Source: Dokdonella_A sp039926025 (GTDB lineage Bacteria > Pseudomonadota > Gammaproteobacteria > Xanthomonadales > Rhodanobacteraceae). From it: a stretch of 64,000 nucleotides of DNA. The DNA lies in the NCBI GenBank assembly GCA_039926025.1, contig JBDSXV010000054.1, forward strand, positions 1 to 64,000, read 5' to 3'. The notes beneath the pieces were generated by a model. That model did no database searches, was not told the DNA's origin, and saw nothing but the letters and a program-made list of their open reading frames with translations. Within the stretch, counting starts at the first letter, position 1. Every line of letters starts with the position of its first letter. A program made the position numbers and the translations under genes. Positions 8,630-17,274 of the stretch are shown piece after piece.

Positions 8630-9223
8630 CTACCGCTGATCCAGTTCGTGGTGAATCAGGACGACGCACTGCGAAGCGAACAACATCTTCGATCCCAGCG
8701 AAATCTCGGTCGTTCCCATGCGTTCGAGGCTGTGGAAGGTCTTCTTCGGCATCGGGATGTGATCGGTGAGCAGGAAGCAGGGATTGCCTGCAAACACCTG
8801 CTCGCGAATCGGCGTGCCTTTCCTGTCCATCACAAACAGTTGATGGTCTTCGGATAGTTCCTGTACCAGCCGCTCGAAGCTCACGGTCCGCACCGTTACG
8901 CCGGATTCAACCGGGCGCGCTTCTTCCTTGCCCATTCCTCTGGAAGCATCCAGCGCTTTCGCGATTTTGCCGAGCAGCGCGCGCTCGTCGAAGCCGCCGA
9001 TTTCATGCATGGCGTTGGCGTCGAATCGGATCGTGCGCGAGAAGTCGTGGGTGCTTTCTAGGACCAGGTAGACCGTCACGTCCGCACGATGCGACTGGGC
9101 CACGAAGATCGCGTTCATCAGCGTATGCGCGAGTATTTCCGTATGCGCCTCCGCACCCACTGCAGCCAATAGTTTCTGGCTGTCTGTGGGCGCCGCCCGC
9201 GCTCGCAGTACGAAAGTTCGCAT
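8630..9223 (-). CDS. trmY: tRNA (pseudouridine54-N1)-methyltransferase, TrmY family
   Basis: 197 residues if started at ATG 9223 (a GTG 9 bases upstream is possible). The SPOUT fold is recognisable: MRTFVLRARAAPTD at the start, AEAHTEILAHTLMNAIFVAQ, VTVYLVLESTHDFSRT, then CFLLTDHIPMPKK and LGSKMLFASQCVVLIHHELD at the C-terminal knot that binds S-adenosylmethionine. In archaea TrmY methylates N1 of pseudouridine 54 in tRNA. Bacterial homologues exist but are scattered, and their substrate is less clear. Monocistronic, convergent with the stress protein operon. Confidence 0.82.
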   Translation of the reverse strand: MRTFVLRARAAPTDSQKLLAAVGAEAHTEILAHTLMNAIFVAQSHRADVTVYLVLESTHDFSRTIRFDANAMHEIGGFDERALLGKIAKALDASRGMGKEEARPVESGVTVRTVSFERLVQELSEDHQLFVMDRKGTPIREQVFAGNPCFLLTDHIPMPKKTFHSLERMGTTEISLGSKMLFASQCVVLIHHELDQR

Positions 9224-10289
9224 GGATCTCACAAATCAGAAAAGGAGTCGGTTGAAACGGTGTCAGGCAAGACGGTTGATGTGGCCACGAAGCGGGGCCT
9301 CGCTGACGGCCGTGCACGACAGGCGGCGATTGTCGCATGCCGTCTCGGTCGCGATGATGTTTCGCACGTCCTATGGTCCACGTGCTCCCATGGCCAGGTC
9401 CTGTCCGGCTTTGGGTTCAATTCGCGAGTGGTGGATGACCATTTTGTTCAAAAATGTTTCCGTCTCGAAGCGATGCTGGAGAAGCGCTCCGGAGTTCGCG
9501 CCATTTCGAACCTTGTGCGGCGGAATCATTGTCCGGTAGCTGTCGCACGCTGGGAGTGATTGATTCAATGGGGGAGGGGGCAGCCAGCCTTTCCGCACTG
9601 ACCGCGTGCTTTCGAGTTCGATCGATCTTCGCCGAAACGAAGCAACTGGATGCGACGAAGCCACGGGCCATCCATCCGTTGGAATGTGCGCCTGCTGGAA
9701 CCACGACACGGATGCGTCGCTTTCGCGATATGCATTACGAGTTGCTTCTGCTTCGCAGCCGGCTCCTGGCTTTGCTCCGACAGCCGTAACCTCGCACATC
9801 GCGAGCGTGCCGCGCACGGGTGACCGCACCTCGCCGTGCGTCGGGTGGACACGCAGTACGTCCGCCGCATGCACAGCGAGCTCTGGCTTCGCGACTTCAG
9901 GTGCAACGCGACGGGCAAGACATGGAAGGCAATCTTGCTCGCAAAAATCCGTAAACCCGGTTTGCTCATTCTGAGTGCCACGCGCACCGCGGAGCTCCGT
10001 GTCCACCGGATTTGTGCGACGTACGCGTGTCATTGGGCCATCCGAATCGGGTTTGTGTGCAACCGTGGCGCTTCGATCGAGCGTTCGAGCCGGGGAGCGA
10101 GAAGGCGATGCGGAAATCCACGTTTCGTCGCCATCACTCGGTCTGGCCGCGATCGATCGCGTGTGCCGCCTGCGTACCCTTTGCCGCCTTTGGCACTTCG
10201 GTACCGTAGACTCTGCGAACGTGGCGGTGAAGAGGAACTCCGCTGTACGATCCGCTGCCGAGCTCGGCCCAAGGCGAAAGTGGCGCTTC
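9224..10289. other. Gene-poor stretch, about 1.07 kb
   Basis: Frames exist on both strands (the longest is 9371-10291 minus), but their translations are Arg/Ser/Cys-rich without domain patterns, signal peptides or ribosome sites, as expected for non-coding GC-rich DNA. I found no RNA gene or clear repeat inside. It may hold a decayed gene or a dispersed repeat. Confidence 0.5.
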
Positions 10290-10688
10290 ATGACAAGCTA
10301 TCAGCAGCTCGCATTCGTCAGTTCCGTGCTTGCCGGTTTCGCGTTCGCTTTTTACGGCACCTTGCTGACCGCTCCTGCCATACATCGCATCGCCAGCTGG
10401 GCAGCCTTCCTCGCGGTCTGCGCGAGCATCTGTTTCCTGATTGTCACCTTGGGTTCGACCTTCGCGGTGACCGCCGTTTCCCGATCTGTCGATCTGCCCG
10501 CAGCGATCCAGGCGCAGCAGGAGCCTCTTACAATCTTGTTCATTCTGGGAATCGTCCTGACGCTCATCAGTTTTGGCCTGGGTGGTTGGGTGCGATCGCA
10601 TAAACTGGGAATCGCGACTACGTGCGTCGCATTGATGGGCGTGATTGCCGTCATCTGGGTCATGCAGCCCTTCATCCATAGAAATTGA
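10290..10688 (+). CDS. Small integral membrane protein (4 TM)
   Basis: 132 residues starting MTSYQQLAFVSSVLAG; longer upstream frames are not supported. Four hydrophobic segments are visible (about 8-30, 36-58, 83-103, 109-128), with a short loop AVSRSVDLPAAIQAQQEP between the second and third. No family is recognised. It ends 14 bases before the start of the erythromycin-esterase-like gene, so the two probably form an operon. Confidence 0.65.
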   Translation: MTSYQQLAFVSSVLAGFAFAFYGTLLTAPAIHRIASWAAFLAVCASICFLIVTLGSTFAVTAVSRSVDLPAAIQAQQEPLTILFILGIVLTLISFGLGGWVRSHKLGIATTCVALMGVIAVIWVMQPFIHRN

Positions 10689-10702
10689 ACACAGGAGCAT
10701 TC

Positions 10703-12142
10703 ATGCTCGTGCCAAATCGACTGCTGCGGGATTTGATTGCGTGTTGGCTCGGCTTGGCCGTCCCCAGCCTGGCGTGCGCAACTCCATTGCACGTCGATCC
10801 CATCGACCTCGGTCAGCCGTATCGAGAGGGCGATTACGCCTTCCTTGATGCCGCCGCAGGATCGCGCAGCGCAGTGGCGTTGGGCGAATCAATCCACGTG
10901 ACTCAGGAAATGCCGCTGGTCCGTGGGCGGGTTGTACGCTATCTGCACGAACGCAAGGGATTCGACGTACTGGCGCTCGAAGGCTCACTGATCGATGCAT
11001 GGACCGCCCAGGAACATGTCTATGCGAATGGCAATCCAGGAGCTGAGGCCGCGCAGTTGTACACGAGGGAGGCGCTGTTCGGTCTGTGGCAGACGGCCCC
11101 GATGGATGAGGTGATTGCTGAAGCGTTGAAACCGCAATCGGGTGCAACGCCGATCTACCTGACCAGCTTCGATCTGCAGCCGGGCATGGCGCGGGCCTAC
11201 GGAGGGTCCGCGGAAAAGAGCCTGCGCGCATTTCTCGCGGCGGTGCGGGCGCTGGATCCGAGTGTCAGCGAGCAGAGGATTCGCGAATGGACCAGCAGCC
11301 TGAGTCCGTCGCTCGAATGCAAGAACAGCCAGAAGGACCCGCAGGCGTTGTCGGAACTCGAACATTGGATCAATGAGTCCGCGGCGACAGTGGTCGGTGC
11401 TCACCGACCGGCCATGCATGTCGCCGCACTCAAGCTCGTCCCCACGATGTTGCGCTACAGGTTGCAGCACTGCAGCGAATGGTTGGCCGCGAACAAGTCC
11501 ATGACCGTGTATCAGCAATCGCGGGATGCGCTCAACGCAAGACTTGCACTGGCGCTGCTGGGCGATTCGGGCAAGATGATCTTGTGGGCGCATCACAGTC
11601 ATCTCCACTACAACTCGCTGGGCCAAGCGGTACCTTCAATGGGTCAGCACCTGCATCAAGCGCTGGGAGATCAGCTCTACACCATTGGCGTTTTTGCGCT
11701 GGATGGCGCCGCCATGGATACCTCGAAAGTCGATGCTGCCGAAGGTCTGGCCGTGGTGACGGCCATGGCCGCAAAGCCGCTTCCGGATGACGCGCGCTTC
11801 AGCGTCGAACACGCGCTGGCTGGGTTGTCCAATTCTGATTTCTTCGTTGACCTGAAGACAGCGCCGGCGGTGTGGGAGCAACCCGGATTCAGTCGCCTTG
11901 AAACGTCCGGGCGTATGCAAACCGCGCTTTCCAATGACTTCGACGGAGCGATTTTCCTGCATCGGGTGCATGGCGCCGAGCTTGACTTTCTCCCTCCCTG
12001 GCTCAACATCGCCATCGCATCAGTCGGGTGGATCTACCAACACCTTGTCCTGGCTGCGCTGATTGCTTTGCTGTTGGTTGGCGGGTTGGCACGCGGAATC
12101 GTTCGATTCCTGCGCGGACGTAGACAGAAGCAGAGTCGGTGA
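10703..12142 (+). CDS. Erythromycin-esterase-like protein, exported and C-terminally anchored
   Basis: 479 residues from ATG 10703 behind AGGAG; a TTG at 10685 is a poorer start. A signal peptide (about 1-26, PSLACATP) precedes an EreA/EreB-like domain: VALGESIHVTQE (the Glu and His seen in the Ere active site), VLALEGSLIDAW (second Glu) and ILWAHHSHLHY near residue 300 (equivalent to the catalytic-region His). The C terminus has one membrane segment (about 446-466) and a basic tail RGRRQKQSR. Family members cleave the macrolide lactone, but many chromosomal ones have unknown substrates. Resistance cannot be inferred. Confidence 0.8.
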   Translation: MLVPNRLLRDLIACWLGLAVPSLACATPLHVDPIDLGQPYREGDYAFLDAAAGSRSAVALGESIHVTQEMPLVRGRVVRYLHERKGFDVLALEGSLIDAWTAQEHVYANGNPGAEAAQLYTREALFGLWQTAPMDEVIAEALKPQSGATPIYLTSFDLQPGMARAYGGSAEKSLRAFLAAVRALDPSVSEQRIREWTSSLSPSLECKNSQKDPQALSELEHWINESAATVVGAHRPAMHVAALKLVPTMLRYRLQHCSEWLAANKSMTVYQQSRDALNARLALALLGDSGKMILWAHHSHLHYNSLGQAVPSMGQHLHQALGDQLYTIGVFALDGAAMDTSKVDAAEGLAVVTAMAAKPLPDDARFSVEHALAGLSNSDFFVDLKTAPAVWEQPGFSRLETSGRMQTALSNDFDGAIFLHRVHGAELDFLPPWLNIAIASVGWIYQHLVLAALIALLLVGGLARGIVRFLRGRRQKQSR

Positions 12143-12359
12143 CATCGAGGCAGATGGGATGAATTCCCAGGCCCTTACGAGCGATCGATACTCACGCTCA
12201 ATGTTGAGCAAGGGCGAAACGACTTGCTGACAGTGGCCATGACAGGAACCGCAGCACTTTGGTCTGGATGTCATCCTGAGTTGCCGCTTGCCCGTTGAGT
12301 GTCAGGTTCGTCGCCGCTTGTGTGTTTCATTCGTAAAGGACCTTCCGAGGACTCGCGAA

Positions 12360-13883
12360 ATGAACAAACGACCTGTCGGTGTTTTGACCCTTCGAATGGG
12401 CGTGCTGCTGGTGTTCTCGTTGATGACTGTTCGCCCGAAGTACGTCGAGGCGACTTCACCGCCGTGGACCGCGCTATCGGTTTCGCTTCCTGACGTCTCG
12501 TTGACAAGCGATCTACTGCCGGATCCGGACTTCATGGGGGCGGGCTACACCACCGTGGATTTCAATGATGCGTTCGGCAAGAAGGATGTCGCGTTGCGCG
12601 TCTTTCCATCGCTCGATGGAGGCTATTGGCTGGCGGGATACAACGCGCAACTGAACATCGACTCTGCCGGTGAACTGGCGATCGCGAAGTTGAATGTCGA
12701 TGGAAGTTTGAACAACGCCTATTTCGGAACCGGAAAGCTGACCATACCGTCAAGTTTCTTTGAACTGGCGGACGTCGCCATGGGCGCGAACGAACGCCTG
12801 TATTTTGCAGGCTCAACGATTCTTCCCTCTGCGTCTGACCAGGACGTATTGATCAATTGCATCGATTCCGCCGGAAATCCGTGCAGCGATTTCACCGGAG
12901 GCACCGCGCCCGGTCGCGTACTGGTCGCGTTCGATCTGGGAGACGCCGGCCATCTCGATGACGTGGCCACGAGGATCATTTACAAATCCGGCTACCTGTA
13001 CGTGGTCGGTCGCGCTGATACCGGAATCGGCGCATCGAACTTCGCGATGTTTGTGCTGAAGCTGGATGCGACGACCGGGCAGCGCGTTGCCGGCTTCGGA
13101 AATGTCCCCGGTCAGACAGGGCTTGCGATCAAGAATGTCGACTACGCAACGAACGGGTTCGATGTCGCGAACGACGTCGTGTACGCGCGAGGCGAGCCCA
13201 GCGATCACCTTGTAATTGTGGGTCAGGTCGAGCGGGCAATTGCGCCGGACAAGGACGGCGTCGTCTACAGCATCGACCCGGAGACAGGACTTGAGGATGG
13301 ACTGATCAGTGATTCGGTGTACTTCGACCTGGGCACCACCAAGGAAGACGCGCTGACGCGGATCATCCAGCGCCACGATGGAGGCTTCGTGGTGGCAGGG
13401 TATTCGCTCGATGTCGAATCCACGTATACCGCTGCTGGCGTTCTGATGGCAGCCTATCGTCCCGATGGAAGTCGGGATTTGAGATTCGGATTGCCGGGCA
13501 GCAACGGATTGAACTTTGTCGCGTTGAATCCCTTTACCCACCAGGTTCCGTTCGGTCTCGCGGAGCGCGCAGGCTCACGAGACCTGGTCCTCGGCAGCAA
13601 CGCATACAACCAGCTCACCGGTTCAACCCTTGTGCAAAATGTGGCACAGCTCGGAGCGAGCGGGATTCCCTTGCATGCCTACTCGACGCTCGATCTCGCG
13701 GACGCAACAGGCACACAACGCGATACCTCGGGCAGTGACCTGGTGATGGTGGGCAATCAGGTACTTACGGCAGGCGATCGCAGATGGACAGTTTTTCCGG
13801 TCGATCGCGACATGACAGTCGCTCGCTATGTCGCCAACGACAGCATTTTCGCCGATCAGTTTGGGGGGCTTCAGTCCGATTGA
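12360..13883 (+). CDS. Secreted delta-60-repeat protein
   Basis: 507 residues from ATG 12360 (CCGAGGA upstream). An N-terminal leader (RMGVLLVFSLMTV) is followed by a beta-rich protein with irregular repeats of the delta-60 type: KLNVDGSLNNAYFGTGKLTI, KLDATTGQRVAGFG, and YRPDGSRDLRFGLPG. Repeats of this kind likely form a beta-propeller. The C terminus SIFADQFGGLQSD is a variant of the IF-x-[ND]-GFE motif in other secreted proteins here. Monocistronic. Function unknown; the propeller is an inference. Confidence 0.75.
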   Translation: MNKRPVGVLTLRMGVLLVFSLMTVRPKYVEATSPPWTALSVSLPDVSLTSDLLPDPDFMGAGYTTVDFNDAFGKKDVALRVFPSLDGGYWLAGYNAQLNIDSAGELAIAKLNVDGSLNNAYFGTGKLTIPSSFFELADVAMGANERLYFAGSTILPSASDQDVLINCIDSAGNPCSDFTGGTAPGRVLVAFDLGDAGHLDDVATRIIYKSGYLYVVGRADTGIGASNFAMFVLKLDATTGQRVAGFGNVPGQTGLAIKNVDYATNGFDVANDVVYARGEPSDHLVIVGQVERAIAPDKDGVVYSIDPETGLEDGLISDSVYFDLGTTKEDALTRIIQRHDGGFVVAGYSLDVESTYTAAGVLMAAYRPDGSRDLRFGLPGSNGLNFVALNPFTHQVPFGLAERAGSRDLVLGSNAYNQLTGSTLVQNVAQLGASGIPLHAYSTLDLADATGTQRDTSGSDLVMVGNQVLTAGDRRWTVFPVDRDMTVARYVANDSIFADQFGGLQSD

Positions 13884-13950
13884 TCAGCGAATCGAGTCAA
13901 ACGGGATTGCTCGACGAGAGCGGCGTTCGATTTTCAGATGACGGGCAAGG

Positions 13951-14112
13951 ATGCAAGTGCGCATGCGCGTCTTGACCATTGCTTTTACTTTCCCGTTTGC
14001 CATCGTTGGCTGCTGTGCGATCAACGCATACACGATGGCGGCAAACAGCATGAGCACGCAAAAACAATACACCCACTACTGCTGGTGGAAGCCGGACGCG
14101 GCTGGGGCATGA
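13951..14112 (+). CDS. Possible small secreted/membrane peptide
   Basis: A 53-codon frame from ATG 13951 (AAGG just upstream; an in-frame ATG at 13963 is an alternative). The product has one hydrophobic helix (LTIAFTFPFAIVGCCAI) and a Tyr/Trp-rich tail (QYTHYCWWKPD). Nothing else supports it; it may be chance in a 521-base gap (13884-14404) that otherwise shows no gene. Confidence 0.3.
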   Translation: MQVRMRVLTIAFTFPFAIVGCCAINAYTMAANSMSTQKQYTHYCWWKPDAAGA

Positions 14113-14404
14113 AGCCTTGCGAGGACACTCAAGCAACAAGGGAGTTGCGGCAATGCGCGACCTGGCTTCGCAGGAATGGACACCCTCTGCAGCCACTGGA
14201 TAGATCCGTCAATGAATTGATTCGTTGCATGACTGAGCGCGGCCGGGGGGGGCAACGCGAATATCACCACCGGTTAGTGTTGGAGCACTCCGAACGCACG
14301 CGAATTTCCCCAACGGACAGTCATTCGGTTCCGCGCGTCCGCCGCCGCCTTTCGAAAAAGATAGCGGCGTTCTTCCCCGCCTCCGCGGTGCAGGACGATA
14401 CCGG

Positions 14405-14893
14405 TTACTTCGGCAGCGCAGCCTTGAATTTCAGGTCGACGTCGACCTTTGCACCGAACATGTCTGTGTCCGGTTTGGTGTACACCTCGCCGGAGATGCT
14501 GCCGTTCGCAACGGTGACGTCCTTCAGCTGCAGTATCCCCGACGCATTGCCACCGGCCTTGTCCGATCCGGAATGATGGAAGGCGCTCTCTTCAACTTCG
14601 TAGGCGCCGTCGCTGTTCTTGAAGATATTCATCGTGATCGCGCTGCCGTACTTGTGCGAGAAGACAACGGCATCGGAGCTGAGGTCCTTGGCGTCGGACG
14701 CATCCTTTTCGGTGAACGCAAAAAGTATGGCTGGATCGGCCGAGTAGGGCCTCTTGCCTTTGGCGACGCGCACAAAGCCTAGTTGGGTGTCCTTGCCGTC
14801 GGCGCGGTAAATGCCCGAGACCGACGCGGCAGCGGCAACCGCTGAACCGGCCAGGAGGGTGAGGGTGACTGCAAGTGCCAGCGTGGTCTTCAT
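14405..14893 (-). CDS. Secreted protein of unknown function
   Basis: 162 residues from ATG 14893, preceded by GGAGG at good spacing. The signal peptide MKTTLALAVTLTLLAGSAVA ends at AAA, and the mature protein is soluble and beta-rich: SGIYRADGKDTQLGFVRVAK, KYGSAITMNIFKN, VEESAFHH, and GEVYTKPDTDMFGAKVDVDL at the C terminus. No cysteine and no membrane anchor are present, so it is most likely periplasmic. I do not recognise the family. It stands alone. Confidence 0.7.
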   Translation of the reverse strand: MKTTLALAVTLTLLAGSAVAAAASVSGIYRADGKDTQLGFVRVAKGKRPYSADPAILFAFTEKDASDAKDLSSDAVVFSHKYGSAITMNIFKNSDGAYEVEESAFHHSGSDKAGGNASGILQLKDVTVANGSISGEVYTKPDTDMFGAKVDVDLKFKAALPK

Positions 14894-15210
14894 GCGCGTA
14901 ACCTCCGGTCGTGGTGGGGAAAAACAAGGCTGAAACAAGAACGCGGCTAGAGTGCCTCTTTCTGATCAGCCGCGAGGGATTTTCTGGCAGCCAATAGATA
15001 GGTATGGAAGTATCTGGCGACCGCTGCCCCCGCACAATGGTACAAGCGGCCGTCCTGCCTGCGTGAAGACCGCTGGCCCAGCGTATGCTTCCGCCGCATG
15101 CGCTGAGCAAGCGACGCCAGGTCATTGCATCCGGATGCCAGCCGTCACGACTCCGCATTGCCGCGTGCCCAGGTCTCTGTCCCACGGAGAACGCCCAAGA
15201 TCCCGAGTCC
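14894..15210. other. Intergenic, 317 bases
   Basis: Promoter region of the secreted-protein gene plus sequence leading into the broken sigma gene. No further gene, hairpin or repeat was recognised. Confidence 0.4.
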
Positions 15211-15470
15211 GCCTTGTTCGAACAACACTGGTCGCGCCTGTTCGGTGTGTCCTACCGCCTGATCGGCACGCCGGCCGATGCCGACGACGTGCTGCACGAT
15301 GCTTGGCTGCGCCTGCATGCGCATGACCTCGCAGCGCTGGACGATCCGGAGGTGTGGCTGGTCACGGTGACCACGCACTGGACGTCGAGCATCCGGATTC
15401 CGCGCTCGAGCGCAGCGAGTCGTTCACGTCGTCGTTCCTGCTGTCCCCTGGCGTTCTCGCATTCGCCTTG
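15211..15470 (+). pseudogene. Broken ECF sigma factor (SigJ/ECF41-like)
   Basis: Residues SALFEQHWSRLFGVSYRL, then IGTPADADDVLHDAWLRL and DDPEVWLVTVTT (to about 15375) are an intact sigma-70 region 2 of the SigJ/ECF41 kind. Immediately after, the match jumps to another frame (offset of two bases): DVEHPDSALERSESF then TSSFLLSPGVLAFAL, which equals the stretch just before region 4. About 40 codons between region 2 and that stretch are missing, and regions 4 and the SnoaL-like tail are gone. The first frame now reads into the following membrane-protein gene, producing a misleading 417-codon frame. Confidence 0.7.
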
Positions 15471-15540
15471 TACGCAACACGCTGGATCGACAGGCTCCCT
15501 AGAATCGCCGGGAACACTCTGCTCACATGGGGGAATGTCG

Positions 15541-16338
15541 ATGCGTATCGCAAGCGTGGGGCATGCGGTCTTTGCGGCGACCGTGATAGGCCTCGGAATA
15601 CTCGGGCTGATCCAAGGCGATTTCACGCAGCTGTGGCAACCGGTGCCCAAGGGTCTGCCTGCGCGTGAAGCGCTGGTCTACCTCTACGCGTTGCTCTGCA
15701 TATCATGTGGCGCGGGACTGCTGTGGCAGCGCACCGCTGCCACCGCTGCGCGGGTGCTGCTTGTTGTTTTCCTGCTACTGACGCTGCTCTTCAAGTTGCG
15801 CTTCATTGTCCTCGCGCCCCTGCAGGAAGGCTCCTATCAAACCTGCGGCGAGAACGCCGTGATCATCGCGGGCGCCTGGGTGCTGTATGCATGGTTCGCC
15901 ACGGACTGGGACAGGCAACGGCTCACATTCGCAACTGGCGACAACGGCCTGCGCATCGCGCGCGCGCTGTACGCATTGGCCATGATCGCGTTCGGGCTCT
16001 CGCATTTTTTCTATTTGCAGATGACCGCACCGCTCGTGCCCGCTTGGCTGCTGTGGCCCGTGTTCTGGGCCTATTTCACCGGCGTCACCTACCTGCTGGC
16101 GGGTGTCGCAATACTTGTCGGCAAGCAAGCCCGGCTCGCCGCGCTGCTCTCGACCATGCAGATGGGTGGATTCACACTGCTTGTGTGGATACCGATCATT
16201 GCAGGAGGTCACGTGAGCACGTTCCAGTGGGGCGAGGTGGTTGCCTCATGGACGTTGACCGCGAGCGGATGGGTGGTCGCCGATTCGTGGAGAGTTCGAA
16301 AGGCCCCTGCGGCGTCAACCGAATCCGCCTCGGGTTGA
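15541..16338 (+). CDS. DoxX-like integral membrane protein
   Basis: 265 residues. ATG 15541 lies six bases after GGGGGA; the longer upstream frame is the sigma-factor relic. Seven to eight hydrophobic helices are visible, starting with VGHAVFAATVIGLGILGLI and including ALVYLYALLCISCGAGLLW, VLLVVFLLLTLLF, ALYALAMIAFGLSHFFY and FTLLVWIPIIAGG. The repeated four-helix pattern with a G-L-SHF element resembles DoxX/DoxD-type membrane proteins, but I cannot name a characterised homologue. Cytoplasmic membrane; monocistronic. Confidence 0.7.
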   Translation: MRIASVGHAVFAATVIGLGILGLIQGDFTQLWQPVPKGLPAREALVYLYALLCISCGAGLLWQRTAATAARVLLVVFLLLTLLFKLRFIVLAPLQEGSYQTCGENAVIIAGAWVLYAWFATDWDRQRLTFATGDNGLRIARALYALAMIAFGLSHFFYLQMTAPLVPAWLLWPVFWAYFTGVTYLLAGVAILVGKQARLAALLSTMQMGGFTLLVWIPIIAGGHVSTFQWGEVVASWTLTASGWVVADSWRVRKAPAASTESASG

Positions 16339-16590
16339 CGCAATGCGCAGGCGGCAGCGTGGCGCGCAAGCCTGTCGCAAATCGAGTGCGTTGGATAACC
16401 CGAGCCGGAACGGTGGATCTCCAGATCCTTGCCGCAGGTCGACGCTGGCGAAGCTCCATTGCGTTAGCGATGCAACTTTTCCGGATACCATCATCCAGGT
16501 GAATTGACACGGGCAGGCTGGCCACGCACTCATCCGCTGTACATCCGCCCCGAGCACACAATTGTTCGACGTCTGCAGCCCGGCCGCTCG

Positions 16591-17274
16591 ATGAAATCGT
16601 TTCCCCAACATGCCTCCGTGGTCGACTTCAAGTCGCGCATCCAGGAGAATTCATTCCCGTGCGTCGGTGCAAAGGCCGCGGTGGCAAACCAGTCCCTGCA
16701 TGTCGTCGTAGCGACCGATCTGCGAACAGGGGGCGACGACGAACGAATCGTTCGGCAGCTGCAAGAATTTGCGGCGCGATCCGCTAGCGACAGTCTGTTC
16801 GTGAGTATGGCCATCCTGTTCGAGAAAACGCCGCGTCTGGACGAAAAGCAGTTTGAAGACAAGCTATGGCAACGTCTGTCGGCATTTCACGCAATCGACA
16901 TGCGCGATCACAGGTGGGATCCGAGCGTCAGCTCGGATCCACGCTCGCCCGACTTCAGCATGAGCATTGGCGGCCGCGCGTTCTACGTCGTCGGACTGCA
17001 TCCGGGCGCAAGCCGGATTGCGAGACGCTTCAGTTGCGCCGCGCTGGTATTCAACCTGCATAGCCAATTTGAAGTGCTGCGCGAGGACGGTCGTTACGAG
17101 AAGCTGCGCCAGGCCATCGGCTTGCGTGACCTGGTCTACAGCGGCTCACGCAATCCGATGCTGGCGACCCATGGTGTGACCAGCGAGGCTCGTCAATACA
17201 GCGGCCGGACGGTCGATGCCAATTGGCGATGTCCTTTTTCCACCCGGAGCAGGACGTGTCGCGATGCCTCGTGA
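16591..17274 (+). CDS. YqcI/YcgG-family protein, putative heme-dependent N-oxygenase (GntA/DcsA-like)
   Basis: 227 residues from ATG 16591; a TTG at 16504 behind AGGTGA would add 29 residues that do not look conserved. Family landmarks: FPCVGAKAA (residues 22-30), a central region SMAILFEKTP and FEDKLWQRLSAFHAID, FYVVGLHPGASRIARRF, LVFNLHSQFEVLRE, the stretch RDLVYSGSRNPML and the end CPF. Characterised members are GntA (guanitoxin pathway) and DcsA (D-cycloserine pathway), which N-hydroxylate guanidino groups with heme and O2. It is the first gene of an operon, overlapping the next by 11 bases. The substrate here is unknown; guanidino chemistry is an inference. Confidence 0.75.
   Translation: MKSFPQHASVVDFKSRIQENSFPCVGAKAAVANQSLHVVVATDLRTGGDDERIVRQLQEFAARSASDSLFVSMAILFEKTPRLDEKQFEDKLWQRLSAFHAIDMRDHRWDPSVSSDPRSPDFSMSIGGRAFYVVGLHPGASRIARRFSCAALVFNLHSQFEVLREDGRYEKLRQAIGLRDLVYSGSRNPMLATHGVTSEARQYSGRTVDANWRCPFSTRSRTCRDAS

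Noticed and set aside
9371..10291. 306-residue minus-strand protein
   Set aside because: Composition is Arg/Ser/Thr-rich, no start signal and no recognisable motif; more likely non-coding.
10703..12142. Macrolide resistance gene
   Set aside because: Only the general Ere fold is visible, and the protein is exported; no basis for a resistance claim.
15085..16338. Single 417-residue fusion of a sigma factor and membrane protein
   Set aside because: The sigma homology changes frame at about 15380 and the membrane gene has its own GGGGGA ribosome site before ATG 15541.
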